Source: Dictyocoela muelleri (lineage: Eukaryota; Microsporidia). Taken from it: a DNA stretch of 15,094 bases. The notes beneath the pieces are model-generated. The model saw only the letters and a list, made by a program, of their open reading frames with translations, ran no database searches and was not told the DNA's origin. The position numbers and the translations under genes are program-made. Location of the stretch: the NCBI GenBank assembly GCA_016256075.1, contig SDVU01000327.1, forward strand, positions 1 to 15,094, written 5' to 3'. This document shows, in pieces, positions 1 to 7,476 of the stretch (positions within the stretch are counted from its first letter, which is position 1; each line of letters starts with the position of its first letter).

Positions 1-166
1 CATATTAGACCAAGTCTTAATCAGCTATACCACACTGGAACAACTGTATATTAATACTATATTTCTATAGTTTTTGATCGCTTAATGTCATTCCCTCATT
101 ATTTATTAAAGAGTGACTTCAGGGGTATTCGAACCACGATACTTTAATTTTACATTCAAGAGATAC
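1..166 (-). repeat. tRNA-related (SINE-like) repeat, copy 1, truncated
   Basis: This stretch matches 9899-10060 at roughly nine bases in ten by eye, starting at CATATTAGACCAAG and running to the ACATTC run near 160. It carries a B-box-like TTCGAACCAC (minus-strand sense GTGGTTCGAA) near 128-138. It diverges from the second copy exactly where that copy continues into an A-box-like sequence, so on the minus strand this copy lacks its 5' end, as truncated SINEs do. The left edge is cut by the window. No coding potential is seen. Confidence 0.6.
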
Positions 167-645
167 ATATTTGGTTTTCATGATATAATAGGGCGAAAAA
201 GGGAAGAAATATTACAATAATTTCATTCCGATAAGATCATCAATCTGATTATTAAGCATATGAGTCAGAATTATATAAAAAAATACCAAAGAAGACATGA
301 TTTCAGGGTTTTTTTTGCGAGGAGGTAAGGCAGACGAGCGGCTTATAAACAATAGAATACTTTTACAGTTTTGTCAAAAAAAACAGTCGTTAAGCTTTCC
401 AAAAAAATGAATTTGTCGTTTTTTTTGGAAAATGTTGTTGGCATTAATATTAAAAAATGCCATTACCATAAAAAAATCTAATCAATTTGTAGAAATAAAA
501 TATTACAAAAAATAAAAGTCGACCTCGTAGCGCACGACGTGCAGGGGGCGCGAACGGGGTTGATTTATAATATTACGTATTTTTTAAATCTCTTAATATA
601 TTAATAATATATATATATATATTAATATATTAAATTATCAATTTA
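167..645. other. AT-rich spacer with a small GC-rich patch
   Basis: No gene is supported here. An A/T hairpin lies at 397-430 (TTCCAAAAAAA facing TTTTTTTTGGAA). A 42-bp GC-rich patch at 518-559 contains GCGCACGACGTGC, which stands out sharply from its surroundings. A run of TA-rich microsatellite at 595-635 abuts the transposon that follows. Confidence 0.5.
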
Positions 646-698
646 CGGCGAATGCGGGTTATTCGGAGTTCTTGAGATTATTCGGAGTTCTTGAAAAT
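646..698 (+). repeat. Left TIR of element 1
   Basis: This is the inverted partner of 1706-1758. It contains a tandem pair of the 19-bp unit starting ATTCGGAGTTCTTGAG. It ends 18 bp before the transposase start codon. Confidence 0.9.
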
Positions 699-716
699 TT
701 ATAAGGTACCCTCTTA

Positions 717-1681
717 ATGGGATGGAAAACTGTAAAAGAAATCGTAGTAGAAGAAAAAATTTATTCAAACGATGAAATAATGTCTATTCCATCTTCAGAA
801 TCTTATTTGAACCGTGTTTTTTGGGATAAAATGACACAAAACATGTTTTTAGCTCGCATATGAATGTCTAAAAACACTATGGTTTGTACTAAATGTCCGA
901 GCGAAGAAAAATTGCATTACAACAAAAGAAAATCTTCTCCCGAAGGATTATATTGGGTTTGCATAAAATCATGTCGTTTATCATTAAGTTTAAGAACAAA
1001 ATGTGATTTTGAAGGAACCAAATTAGATATGCTTGTCATATTTTTCATAATTTATAAATATATAAATCGAATATCATTTTAGATATTGCCTATGAATTAG
1101 ACATAGATCGTGGTACTGTTTCGGACTATTGTAATTTGGCTAGAGAAACCATATGTGAATACATAGTTGACAATAGTGACATTATTGGGGGATATAACGA
1201 AGATGGGACTAGTAAGATAGTCGAAATTGACGAAAACTTATTTTTTAAGCGTAAATATAACCGAGGACGTGTCACAAACGGTCAATAGTATGTAGGAGGA
1301 GTAGAAAGAGAAACAAAAAAGGCTTTTATAATACCTGTCTTAAATAGAAATTCTGATACAATGTCTCGAATAATCTATGAAAATATTCTACCCGGTTCAA
1401 TTATTATTACTGATCAATGGAGAGCATATTCTTCTGCTCTACAGGAAAGTACAGTTTTTGAACATAGGCAGATAAATCATTCTTTGAACTTTGTCGATCC
1501 TGAAGATTATTCTATACATACACAAACAATTGAGGGTCTATGGGGGCTTATGAAGCGGTTTTTACGTGATAAAAATGGTATTACAAAAGAGCAACAATCT
1601 GATTTTTTTAATACAATTTTTCTGGAACATAAAATCGAAAAACGAAAACGGTTTAATTGTTTACTTAACATTTTAAAATAA
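717..1681 (+). pseudogene. Broken ISXO2/IS1595-like (Merlin) DDE transposase
   Basis: This encodes the transposase of element 1, which would cut and rejoin DNA at the TIRs. The start ATG at 717 follows a CCC triplet at 709-711, the same start context as the host genes. The order is: an N-terminal helical part; a zinc ribbon with C-x2-C (VCTKC) and a later Cys pair; then the IS1595-type catalytic domain. First Asp is in VEIDENLFFKRKYNRG, second in IIITDQWRAYS, and Glu is in QTIEGLWGLMKRF. The NHSLNFVDPE segment is typical of the family. All three catalytic residues are present. The gene is broken by an in-frame TGA at 861-863, a frame change between about 1058 and 1080, and an in-frame TAG near 1286. 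Length would otherwise be close to the usual ~320 aa. Certain as a family member, non-functional as read. Confidence 0.9.
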
Positions 1682-1705
1682 ATTTTATTTCTTCATTTCC
1701 TTTTT

Positions 1706-1758
1706 ATTTTCAAGAACGCCGAATAATCTCAAGAACGCCGAATAACCCGCATTCGCCG
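1706..1758 (-). repeat. Right TIR of element 1
   Basis: This is the inverted partner of 646-698. Reading inward on the minus strand it begins CGGCGAATGCGGGTTATTCG. The sub-repeats carry GGCGTTC where the left end has GGAGTTC. Confidence 0.9.
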
Positions 1759-1979
1759 AAAAGTCTTTTTCTATCAAAAAATCATAATAAATTCTGTGAT
1801 TTAACGATTATAAATGGTTATATTACTCTTTTATAAATATTTTTTTTGTTGAAATAATCCATTCATATTAAATTATGTAGGGTGCAAGTGAACTTTGTGC
1901 AAAAATGGGGGTGGTAAATGGACTTAATCCCAAAATACCTGATAATAGCAAAATACCTTTTATAACCATTTTTATTTTT
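1759..1979. other. Spacer between element 1 and the large palindrome
   Basis: No gene is seen. The stretch 1928-1979 (CCCAAAATACCTGATAATAG and onward) resembles 7377-7430, just upstream of the TBC gene. In both places it leads into a copy of the 22-bp array unit, so it is probably the outer edge of a dispersed element. Confidence 0.4.
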
Positions 1980-2177
1980 ATAGTCGCGAAATTTCATTTT
2001 TATAGTCTCAGAATTTCATTTTTATAGTCACAAAATTTCATTTTTCTAGCCACAGAATTTGATTTTTATAGTCACATAATTTGATTTTTATAGTCGCAGA
2101 ATTTTATTTTTATAGTCACAGGATTTCATTTTTCTAGTTGCAGAATTTCATTTTTATACTCGTATAATTTCGTTTAC
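1980..2177 (+). repeat. 22-bp tandem array, nine units (outer left layer)
   Basis: There are nine consecutive 22-bp units of the type ATAGTCGCAGAATTTCATTT followed by TT. Unit length is constant and only a few substitutions occur per unit. The ninth unit is the most degenerate. The inverted partner array is at 3479-3598, and two more units lie at 4209-4254. Confidence 0.9.
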
Positions 2178-2390
2178 AGGGTTTTGCAGAGTTGTAGATT
2201 CACTTTTGCAGTGTTATATATTTACCTTTTCAAAGTTATAGGCCCAATATTTGTAAAATTAAAGACGCGTTTTTTACAAAGTAATAGACCTATTTTTTTA
2301 AATTTATAGACCCTTTGTTACAAATTTATATCCCCATTTGCCACAGTTATATATATACGCGAAAAATCCCATAGATTAATTTATTTTAAT
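2178..2390 (+). repeat. Degenerate ~21-bp array (middle left layer)
   Basis: Imperfect units contain TTTGCAGAGTTGTAGATTCA, TTTTCAAAGTTATAGGCCCA and TTTACAAAGTAATAGACCTA. They are the complement of the units at 3262-3478. Periodicity is visible but the copies are well diverged. Confidence 0.65.
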
Positions 2391-2862
2391 CTCTTTTTTA
2401 GCCATTTTTTAAACATTCTTTTCAAACCCTTCTTTTTACCCTTGTTTTTATTTTTTATCCTTTAATCTTTTTTGAACCCTTTTTGAACCTTTTTTAACCC
2501 ATTTTTAAACATCATTCTTCAATACTTATTTTTTAACTCTTATTTTTAACTCTTTTTTAACTCTTTTTTAACTCTTATTTTTTACCCCTTATTTTTTACC
2601 TATTATTTTTTATCCCTTATTTTTTATCCTTTTTTTAACCTTTGTTTTTTAACATTTATTTTTTAACACTTATTTTTTACCCATTGTTTTTTTCATTAAT
2701 TTTTTAACACTTATTTTTTAACCCTTATTTTTAAACCATTATTTTCAAATAACTTTTAACCTTTATTTTTTATTCCCATTTTAACCCTATTTTTTATCAC
2801 TTTACAACCTTTATTTTTTTATCATTATTTTTTAGCCATGCCTTTTAAATCTTATTTTTTTA
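2390..2862 (+). repeat. ~15-bp T-rich array (inner left layer)
   Basis: Many irregular copies of TTTTTTAACCCTTAT and variants such as TTTTTTAACACTTAT and TTTTTTACCCATTG. The opposite strand of the right inner layer has the same unit. Despite the AACCC core this is not a telomere, because the units are irregular and face their mirror image. Confidence 0.75.
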
Positions 2863-2879
2863 AATTTTGTAAAAATGGG

Positions 2880-3225
2880 GTTAAAAAATAGAGTTACCAG
2901 AGGTATAAATAGGTTTAAAAAATAAGTGTTAAAAAATAAGTATTAAAAAATAAGTGTTAAAAAATAAGTGTTAAAAAATTAGGAGTAAAAAAGGTGTTTA
3001 AAAATAAATGCTAAAAAACAAAATGTAAAAAAATAAGTGTTAAAAAAAAGTTTAAAACTATGGTTTTAAAGACGAGGTTAAAAAATATGGATTGAAGAAT
3101 AAGAGTTACAAGAGGTTAAAAAATGAGGGTTAAAAAATGGGGGTTAAAAATGAGGGTCAAAAATATGGGCTAGAAAATAGAGATTAAAAAATAGAGGTTA
3201 AAAAAAATAAAGACAAAAGAGATGA
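2880..3225 (-). repeat. ~15-bp A-rich array (inner right layer)
   Basis: Copies of GTTAAAAAATAAGTG and variants run from near 2880 to 3225, inverted relative to 2390-2862. Copies near 2920-2990 are the most regular. Confidence 0.75.
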
Positions 3226-3261
3226 AAATTAATGCATCTAGGCGAATCTTCGCGAATTATC

Positions 3262-3478
3262 TATAAGTCTGGCAAAATGTATCTATATCTCTGGCAAAAT
3301 GTGTCTATAGTTTTAAAAAAAACTCGTAATAACTTTGCAAAATGGATCTATAACTTTGTAAAAATAAGTCTATAACTTTACAAAAATGGATCTATAATTT
3401 TACAAATAGTGGGTCAATAGCTTTGCAAAAGTGAGTCTATAGTTTTGCAAAAGTGGGTTTATAATTCTGTAAAACCTT
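3262..3478 (-). repeat. ~21-bp array (middle right layer)
   Basis: Units of the type TCTATAACTTTGCAAAAGTG repeat about nine times with substitutions. They are inverted relative to 2178-2390. Confidence 0.7.
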
Positions 3479-3598
3479 GTAAATGAAATTATACGACTAT
3501 AAAAATGAAATTATGCGACTACAAAAATGAAATTCTGCGACTATAGAAATGAAATTATGCGACTATAAAAATGAAATTTTGCGACTATAAAAATGAAA
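3479..3598 (-). repeat. 22-bp tandem array (outer right layer)
   Basis: Five to six 22-bp units of AAAAATGAAATTATGCGACT plus AT, the reverse complement of the array at 1980-2177. The last units form part of an 89-bp sequence repeated directly at 4209-4297. Confidence 0.88.
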
Positions 3599-3633
3599 AT
3601 GACTGTAGTAAAAAAGTTTAATTTTGATAAAAT
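3545..3633 (+). repeat. 89-bp direct repeat, copy 1
   Basis: This matches 4209-4297 base for base without indels and with about five substitutions. It consists of two units of the 22-bp array followed by GACTGTAGTAAAAAAGTTTA and ATTTTGATAAAAT. The two copies bracket the snap-back element at 3634-4208. Confidence 0.88.
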
Positions 3634-4208
3634 TATGAGACCGTGTATCGACCATCTGGGCGAAACACCGTTTTTTTTTCGACCAGCTGGGCGAAACGCC
3701 GGTTTTTCGACCAGAAATAAAGGGGGCATGAAATTATAAATAATTATTATTTTTTTTTTCTTAAAATGATTTAGGCATTATTATTAATAATATCGGTAAT
3801 TACAATGGAATTGAGTTGTTGGTAGCTATAGTAGCACGTTTAAAAGTTAAAAATTTTTATGATTATTTTTAAAGTTTTATTTTTTTTCATTTATAAATCA
3901 TTATATGCATAAATCAAAAATGTTATGGATAGATATAAAACAATCTATAAAATTTTTGATTCATGCATATAATGATTTATAAATATAAAAAATAAAACTT
4001 TAAAAAATAATCATAAAAGTTTTTAAATTTTAAACGTGCTTATATAGCTACCAACAACTCAATTCAAGTGTAATTACCAATATTATTAATAATAATGCCT
4101 AAATCATTTTAAGAAAAAAAAAAAATAATTATTTATAATTTCATGACCCCTTTATTTCTGGTCAAAAAAACCGGCGTTTCGCCCAGCTTGTCGAAACAGG
4201 GGCCTACC
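3634..4208. mobile_element. Long snap-back element (non-coding foldback)
   Basis: Arms at about 3679-3930 and 3945-4194 are inverted copies of ~250 bp with roughly 93% identity by eye, around a loop of ~15-25 bp. Conserved landmarks in both arms include ATGATTTAGGCATTATTATT, GAGTTGTTGGTAGCTATA and AAATCATTATATGCAT. The outer end carries a GC-rich motif, GGGCGAAACGCCGGTTTTT, with a degenerate second copy (GGGCGAAACACCG) on the left only. It has no coding capacity and looks like a non-autonomous DNA element of low age. Reading frames crossing it are incidental. Confidence 0.85.
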
Positions 4209-4297
4209 AGAAATGAAATTATGCGACTATAAAAATGAAATTTTACGACTATAAAAATAAAAAGGACTGTAGTAAAAAGGTTTGATTTTGATAAAAT
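4209..4297 (+). repeat. 89-bp direct repeat, copy 2
   Basis: Partner of 3545-3633. It includes two further units of the 22-bp array in the same orientation as the right outer layer, then GACTGTAGTAAAAAGGTTTG. Confidence 0.88.
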
Positions 4298-4426
4298 ACA
4301 TTATACTAACAAAAGTTAAAATTTAATAATATACCTTATATAACAAAATACCATTTATTAACAAAATGGCTTAGCGAAAAAAATCTCCAGAAAATTTTAA
4401 TCACGGAAGGATAATATAAACCAATA
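4298..4426. other. Short AT-rich spacer
   Basis: No gene or repeat boundary is clear. The motif GGCTTAGCG near 4368-4376 resembles the CGCTTAGCC motif of the foldback at 12984-13378 in inverted orientation. Confidence 0.35.
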
Positions 4427-5639
4427 AATTTTTATAAATTTTCCAATTTAAGCCGTTATAAAAAAATAAGCTGTTATAAAAAAATAAACCGTTATAAAAA
4501 AATATAAAAAATAAATAAATAAAATCCTTGTGAGTCGAGCAAAAACTTTATAAATGTTGACAGTAGGGTTAAAAATGATAATGGCAATCTTGAATTGAGG
4601 TTTTACGGCGCTTTTCATGTTAATTTTGCTTAAAAAAACTTTTTTGGGAAAGCTGGAGTATTTTTAAATAAGTTATTATTTATAATAAATGTCATTGCGC
4701 GTGATTGAGAGAGATTTATTAATTAAAAAGACGAAGGTTGTTGATGGATTCATTTATTCCTGTAATATTTGTAGAAAAAGAAAATACATGCAAATATAGC
4801 TCTATATTTGAGTTTATAAAATCTCTTATTATAAAAAATTTTAAGGCTTTTCATCACTTCCGTCAATATAGCCTTAAAATGATACTGGTTATGATCTTGA
4901 CAGATCAAAAAAATACAATATTATTATAGTTTTCTGTCATGAGAGAGATTATGCAAGATTATTTTTCTGAAACCTGCGTTCGTTAGGCGTCCTTGATAGA
5001 AACGATAACAAAAAAAATGTCGAAATTTATGAATATCTCCTTTTTAAAGAAAGTATGAACGAATACGCATAAGACCTCATCAATGGGTACTTGGTATACT
5101 AGAAAGAGACAGCAAACGAAGTTTTTTCTTTTTACTACCCGATAGAAGCAGCTCTACAATAATATCTATTACTTTAGAAAATATTCTACCTAAAACTATC
5201 ATAGTAACCTACTGTTGGAGAGCCTACAATAGATTAGGGAGTACACAGATTTAGAACATTTTAATGTAAATCACAGTCTCAACTTTATTAATCCCGAATA
5301 TCCATTAATCACACACAAAAAATTGAAAGTTGTTGGGGACACTGTAAGAAGAAATTAAAAAATCAGCATGGAACAGCGATCAATCTTTTATAAGATTATC
5401 TATATGAATATGCTTTTAAAAGAGAATTCGAAAAGAACTTCTGTTTTAACCATTTATTAATTCAATGAAAAAAAAGTATCGTAACTACCATATAAGAACC
5501 TAATAACCACTATTAAAATCTTTATTTTAAAATTTTTATTTTAACATTTTTTTATTTTTTATGTTTTTTATAATGGTTTATTTTTTTTCATAACGGCTTA
5601 TTTTTTATAACAGCTTATATTTGGAAATGTACAAATTTT
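4427..5639 (+). mobile_element. Decayed Merlin/ISXO2-like transposon (element 2)
   Basis: Inverted ends start AAATTTTTATAAATTTTCCA on the left and, on the minus strand, GAAAATTTGTACATTTCCAA on the right. Each end then has three copies of a ~17-bp sub-repeat of the type AAGCCGTTATAAAAAAAT (left 4450-4505, right about 5555-5617). Ends are clearly related but more diverged than in element 1. The interior holds one degraded transposase. No convincing target-site duplication was seen. An older copy, and from a different TIR family than element 1. Confidence 0.78.
4689..5468 (+). pseudogene. Heavily decayed ISXO2/Merlin transposase
   Basis: From an ATG at 4689 the frame reads MSLRVIERDLL and then a zinc-ribbon start, SCNICRKRKY, before a stop at 4797. 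Downstream pieces in shifting frames still match the family: a degraded VEIYEYLLFKES where VEIDESLF is expected, QWVLGILERDSKRSFFFLLP, ENILPKTIIVTYCWRAYN, VNHSLNFINPE, and a remnant of the HTQ-IE-x-x-W motif. Two catalytic Asp positions are lost: EIDE has become EIYE, and TDxW has become TYCW. With many frame changes this copy cannot have produced active enzyme for a long time. It belongs to the KRKYNRG branch, as element 1 does. Confidence 0.8.
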
Positions 5640-5985
5640 CTAATCAGCTACCATCTTTTTGCAATTATGATTTTTTAAAAACTTATACAATAATAAGTGC
5701 TAAATTATTCTAGTATTCATTTAAGTATATCATCTTTTTTACTTTAGAATGTAGCGAAAAAAAAGCGATTTATGCATACTGAGGGCTGTTTTTGATAAAT
5801 ATTATGTCCAATATAGAAGATAGACATCTTTCTGTATTATATGTGTTTAGTATAACATGAATCGTCTTTGTCGCTACATTTTAATGTACAAAAATATGAT
5901 GAACTGAATGAATACTAGAATGATTTAGCACATATTATTGTGTAAATTTCAGAAATATCATAATTACATTTATCTTTTAGCTTGA
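5640..5985. mobile_element. Foldback MITE, ~340 bp
   Basis: The left arm, about 5640-5785, and right arm, about 5855-5985, are inverted copies. Shared landmarks are GCAATTATGA / GTAATTATGA, GTGCTAAATTATTCTAGTAT and AATGTAGCGA. Ends read TAATCAGCTA on the left and TAATCAAGCTA on the minus strand at the right. It is non-coding and abuts element 2 directly. Confidence 0.78.
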
Positions 5986-6065
5986 TTAATAATTTTATTT
6001 TTAATCATATTTTTTATTATTAAAATTCTCATGAGATTTTTTTTCGCTCAACGTAATAAAATAGT
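5986..6065. other. Short spacer
   Basis: AT-rich sequence between two mobile elements; nothing recognisable. Confidence 0.4.
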
Positions 6066-6165
6066 GGTCTAGTCTATATTTAGGGCATGAGTCATATTCT
6101 AGGGCAATAGTCATATACTGAGGCATGAGTCATATACTTAGGCATAGTTTGATTTATCTGGATTA
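6066..6165 (+). repeat. Left iterated TIR of element 3
   Basis: About four ~19-bp units of the type GGGCATGAGTCATATTCTA lie here, inverted relative to the units at 7225-7379. Confidence 0.82.
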
Positions 6166-6286
6166 TATTTATTTAATAAAATAAAACTATAATGAATAAT
6201 AAATTATTGAAAATTATTCATTTATTTAAGAATATTTTATTAATCAAAAAAATAATAGGATTTGAAACATAAATTTATATATAATC

Positions 6287-7134
6287 TTATAAAATATTAA
6301 TTATTTCAGTAATTATCATTTTTTTCAAATAGGTCGGATTCACATAAATTTTTATTTTTTTAAATATGAAATCTGCTAGATACTCCTCTAGATGATGTCT
6401 ATTATTTAGATTAGACGTTCTAAAGAAAAATTTAAGTCTAATCCACAATGATTCTAGTGTTTGAGTATGTACAGTAGCATTATCTATATTCAGAAAATTC
6501 CTAGAGTGATTTACGAAGTTATGAGTATAATAAGAACTTTAATTAAATTCCCTGAAATGTGTTGGCCATTCATCATTATATATGATGGCATCTTGACTAA
6601 TAAAATTTGTTATTATTCGATCTAGGATTGCTGCATTTATACTCTCCACCGTCTTTAAAATTTAACCACTCTATCTCTTTCAATATCACTGGTAAACCTT
6701 GTTTTTCTACTAGCCTGACACTATTATTCTTTCTTCTCGTTATTAAAGTTTCATCAATTTTCACTATAGTGGAATTTACAATTATTGAGAAAGTGTTATG
6801 CATATAAAATTTTAATATCTTCTAATCAAATTAATAATTTTTAGACACTACCCTTTAAAAGTTTAAGATCTTGACAAATTTTTGTATTTGAATGGTTTGA
6901 AGTAACCAATCCGATAATATCTAATATTTCACTTATTTTTAGACCCGTCCCTTTAAAAGGTTTATATTTTCGTACATCACGTCCTTTATTACATATTGTA
7001 TAATAATATCTTAACATAAAGGATTCTGAACTATCGTCCTTTGTATTAAATTGATTATTACAGCTATGACATAAAATTATTTTTACAATGTTTAAACGAA
7101 TCAAATGATATTTCATTGTTTCTGGATCAATCAA
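6287..7134 (-). pseudogene. Broken ISXO2/Merlin transposase, RRK subfamily
   Basis: The minus-strand transposase of element 3. The first open stretch (7134-6841) begins at a TTG; an ATG lies at 7116. It contains a zinc ribbon (CHSC, then YYYTICNKGRD) and the KISEILDIIGL helix typical of the region before the catalytic core. Next come VKIDETLITRRKNN with the first Asp, DAIIYNDEWPTHF with the second Asp, FVNHSRNFLN, and TQTLESLWIRLKFF with the Glu. All three catalytic residues are visible. At least two frame changes (near 6803-6845 and near 6655) and additional stops break it. The ITRRKNN signature places it in a different subfamily from elements 1 and 2. Confidence 0.83.
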
Positions 7135-7224
7135 TGAATTAATTTAATAATTTATAAAATAATTTATTATTCATTACGGGTTATTTTTTTAAAAAAATAT
7201 AATACAGATAAAATCAATATATGC

Positions 7225-7379
7225 CTAAGTATCTGACTCATGCCCCAGAAAATTACTCATGCCCCAGAATATGACTCATGCTCCAGAATATGAGTCTGCT
7301 CCAGAATATGAGTTATGCTCCAGAATATGACCCATACTCCAGAATATGACTCATGCCTCCAAGAATATAAACTAAACCC
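7225..7379 (-). repeat. Right iterated TIR of element 3
   Basis: About eight ~19-bp units of the type GCTCCAGAATATGACTCAT, one of them shortened (GAGTCTGCTCC). They are the inverse of the left-end units. The copy number differs from the left end. Confidence 0.82.
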
Positions 7380-7470
7380 AAAATACCTTATAATAATAAA
7401 AATTTAATTTTAATATTTAAGTTTTAAAAAGTCAAAATTTCATTTTTATAACATAAAGATAAATTATCGA
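7380..7470. promoter_or_regulatory. Upstream region of the TBC gene, with a stray array unit
   Basis: This is the only space between element 3 and the TBC gene. The sequence 7431-7450, GTCAAAATTTCATTTTTATA, is one copy of the 22-bp unit of the 1980-2177 array. The sequence before it, from CCCAAAATACCTTATAATAA, aligns with 1928-1979, so the promoter region is itself the edge of a dispersed repeat. No TATA-type or other core promoter can be assigned with confidence in this AT-rich DNA. Confidence 0.5.
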
Positions 7471-7473
7471 CCC
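7471..7473 (+). promoter_or_regulatory. CCC start signal before the TBC gene
   Basis: A CCC triplet sits three bases before the ATG (CGACCCTTAATG). Microsporidian genes commonly carry a CCC- or GGG-like motif immediately upstream of the start codon. In such AT-rich DNA it supports 7477 as the true start. Confidence 0.6.
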
Positions 7474-7476
7474 TTA

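Larger units (their letters stand above)
646..1758 (+). mobile_element. Merlin/ISXO2-like DNA transposon (element 1)
   Basis: The element is bounded by 53-bp terminal inverted repeats, 646-698 and 1706-1758, which begin CGGCGAATGCGGGTTATTCG and differ at only two positions (GGAGTTC against GGCGTTC, once in each sub-repeat). Each TIR holds two copies of a 19-bp sub-repeat, ATTCGG(A/C)GTTCTTGAG, probably duplicated transposase-binding sites. The interior carries one plus-strand DDE transposase gene with no other cargo. Length (~1.1 kb), TIRs and transposase type fit the Merlin superfamily. A clear 8-9 bp target-site duplication was not found: the flanks TCAATTTA and AAAAGTCT do not match. The near-identical TIRs suggest a fairly young copy. 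Confidence 0.88.
1980..3598. repeat. Giant imperfect palindrome of three mirrored minisatellites
   Basis: The left arm (1980 to about 2865) and right arm (about 2885 to 3598) are inverted copies built in the same layers: a 22-bp unit outside, a ~21-bp unit next, and a ~15-bp unit at the centre. The single-copy joint between middle and inner layers is mirrored too: the right side (near 3205-3260) has AAAAGAGATGAAAATTAATG followed by TTCGCG, and the left side (near 2350-2400) carries its complement. The symmetry is therefore not just chance A/T complementarity. Arms are ~890 and ~715 bp. No open reading frame of note lies inside. It could be a non-autonomous foldback transposon or the product of inverted duplication. 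Confidence 0.8.
6066..7379 (-). mobile_element. Merlin/ISXO2-like transposon with iterated ends (element 3)
   Basis: Ends begin GGTCTAGTCTATATT on the left and, on the minus strand, GGGTTTAGTTTATATTC on the right. Both continue into tandem ~19-bp units (GGCATGAGTCATATTCT), about four on the left (6082-6165) and about eight on the right (7225-7365). Both then run into inverted AT-rich tracts ending near 6230 and 7145. The right array is thus about twice as long as the left. Flanks TAAAATAGT (6057-6065) and CAAAATACC (7379-7387) agree at six of nine positions and may be a worn 9-bp target duplication. The transposase inside runs on the minus strand. Confidence 0.82.

Noticed and set aside
2390-3225. 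TTTTTTAACCC units considered as telomeric repeats
   Set aside because: Units vary in length and sequence and face a mirror-image array. A telomere would be one-directional and regular.
1-3600. CRISPR-like array from regularly spaced repeats
   Set aside because: The 22-bp units are contiguous without unique spacers, and the genome is eukaryotic in character.
3541-3729. Minus-strand frame of 62 aa
   Set aside because: It crosses the end of the 22-bp array and the start of the snap-back element. Its sequence is explained by those repeats and has no domain.
4738-4929. Plus-strand frame of 63 aa
   Set aside because: It is partly a fragment of the decayed transposase in a shifted frame, not a separate gene.
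6607-6807. Plus-strand frame of 66 aa
   Set aside because: It is antisense to the element-3 transposase core, whose motifs lie on the minus strand.
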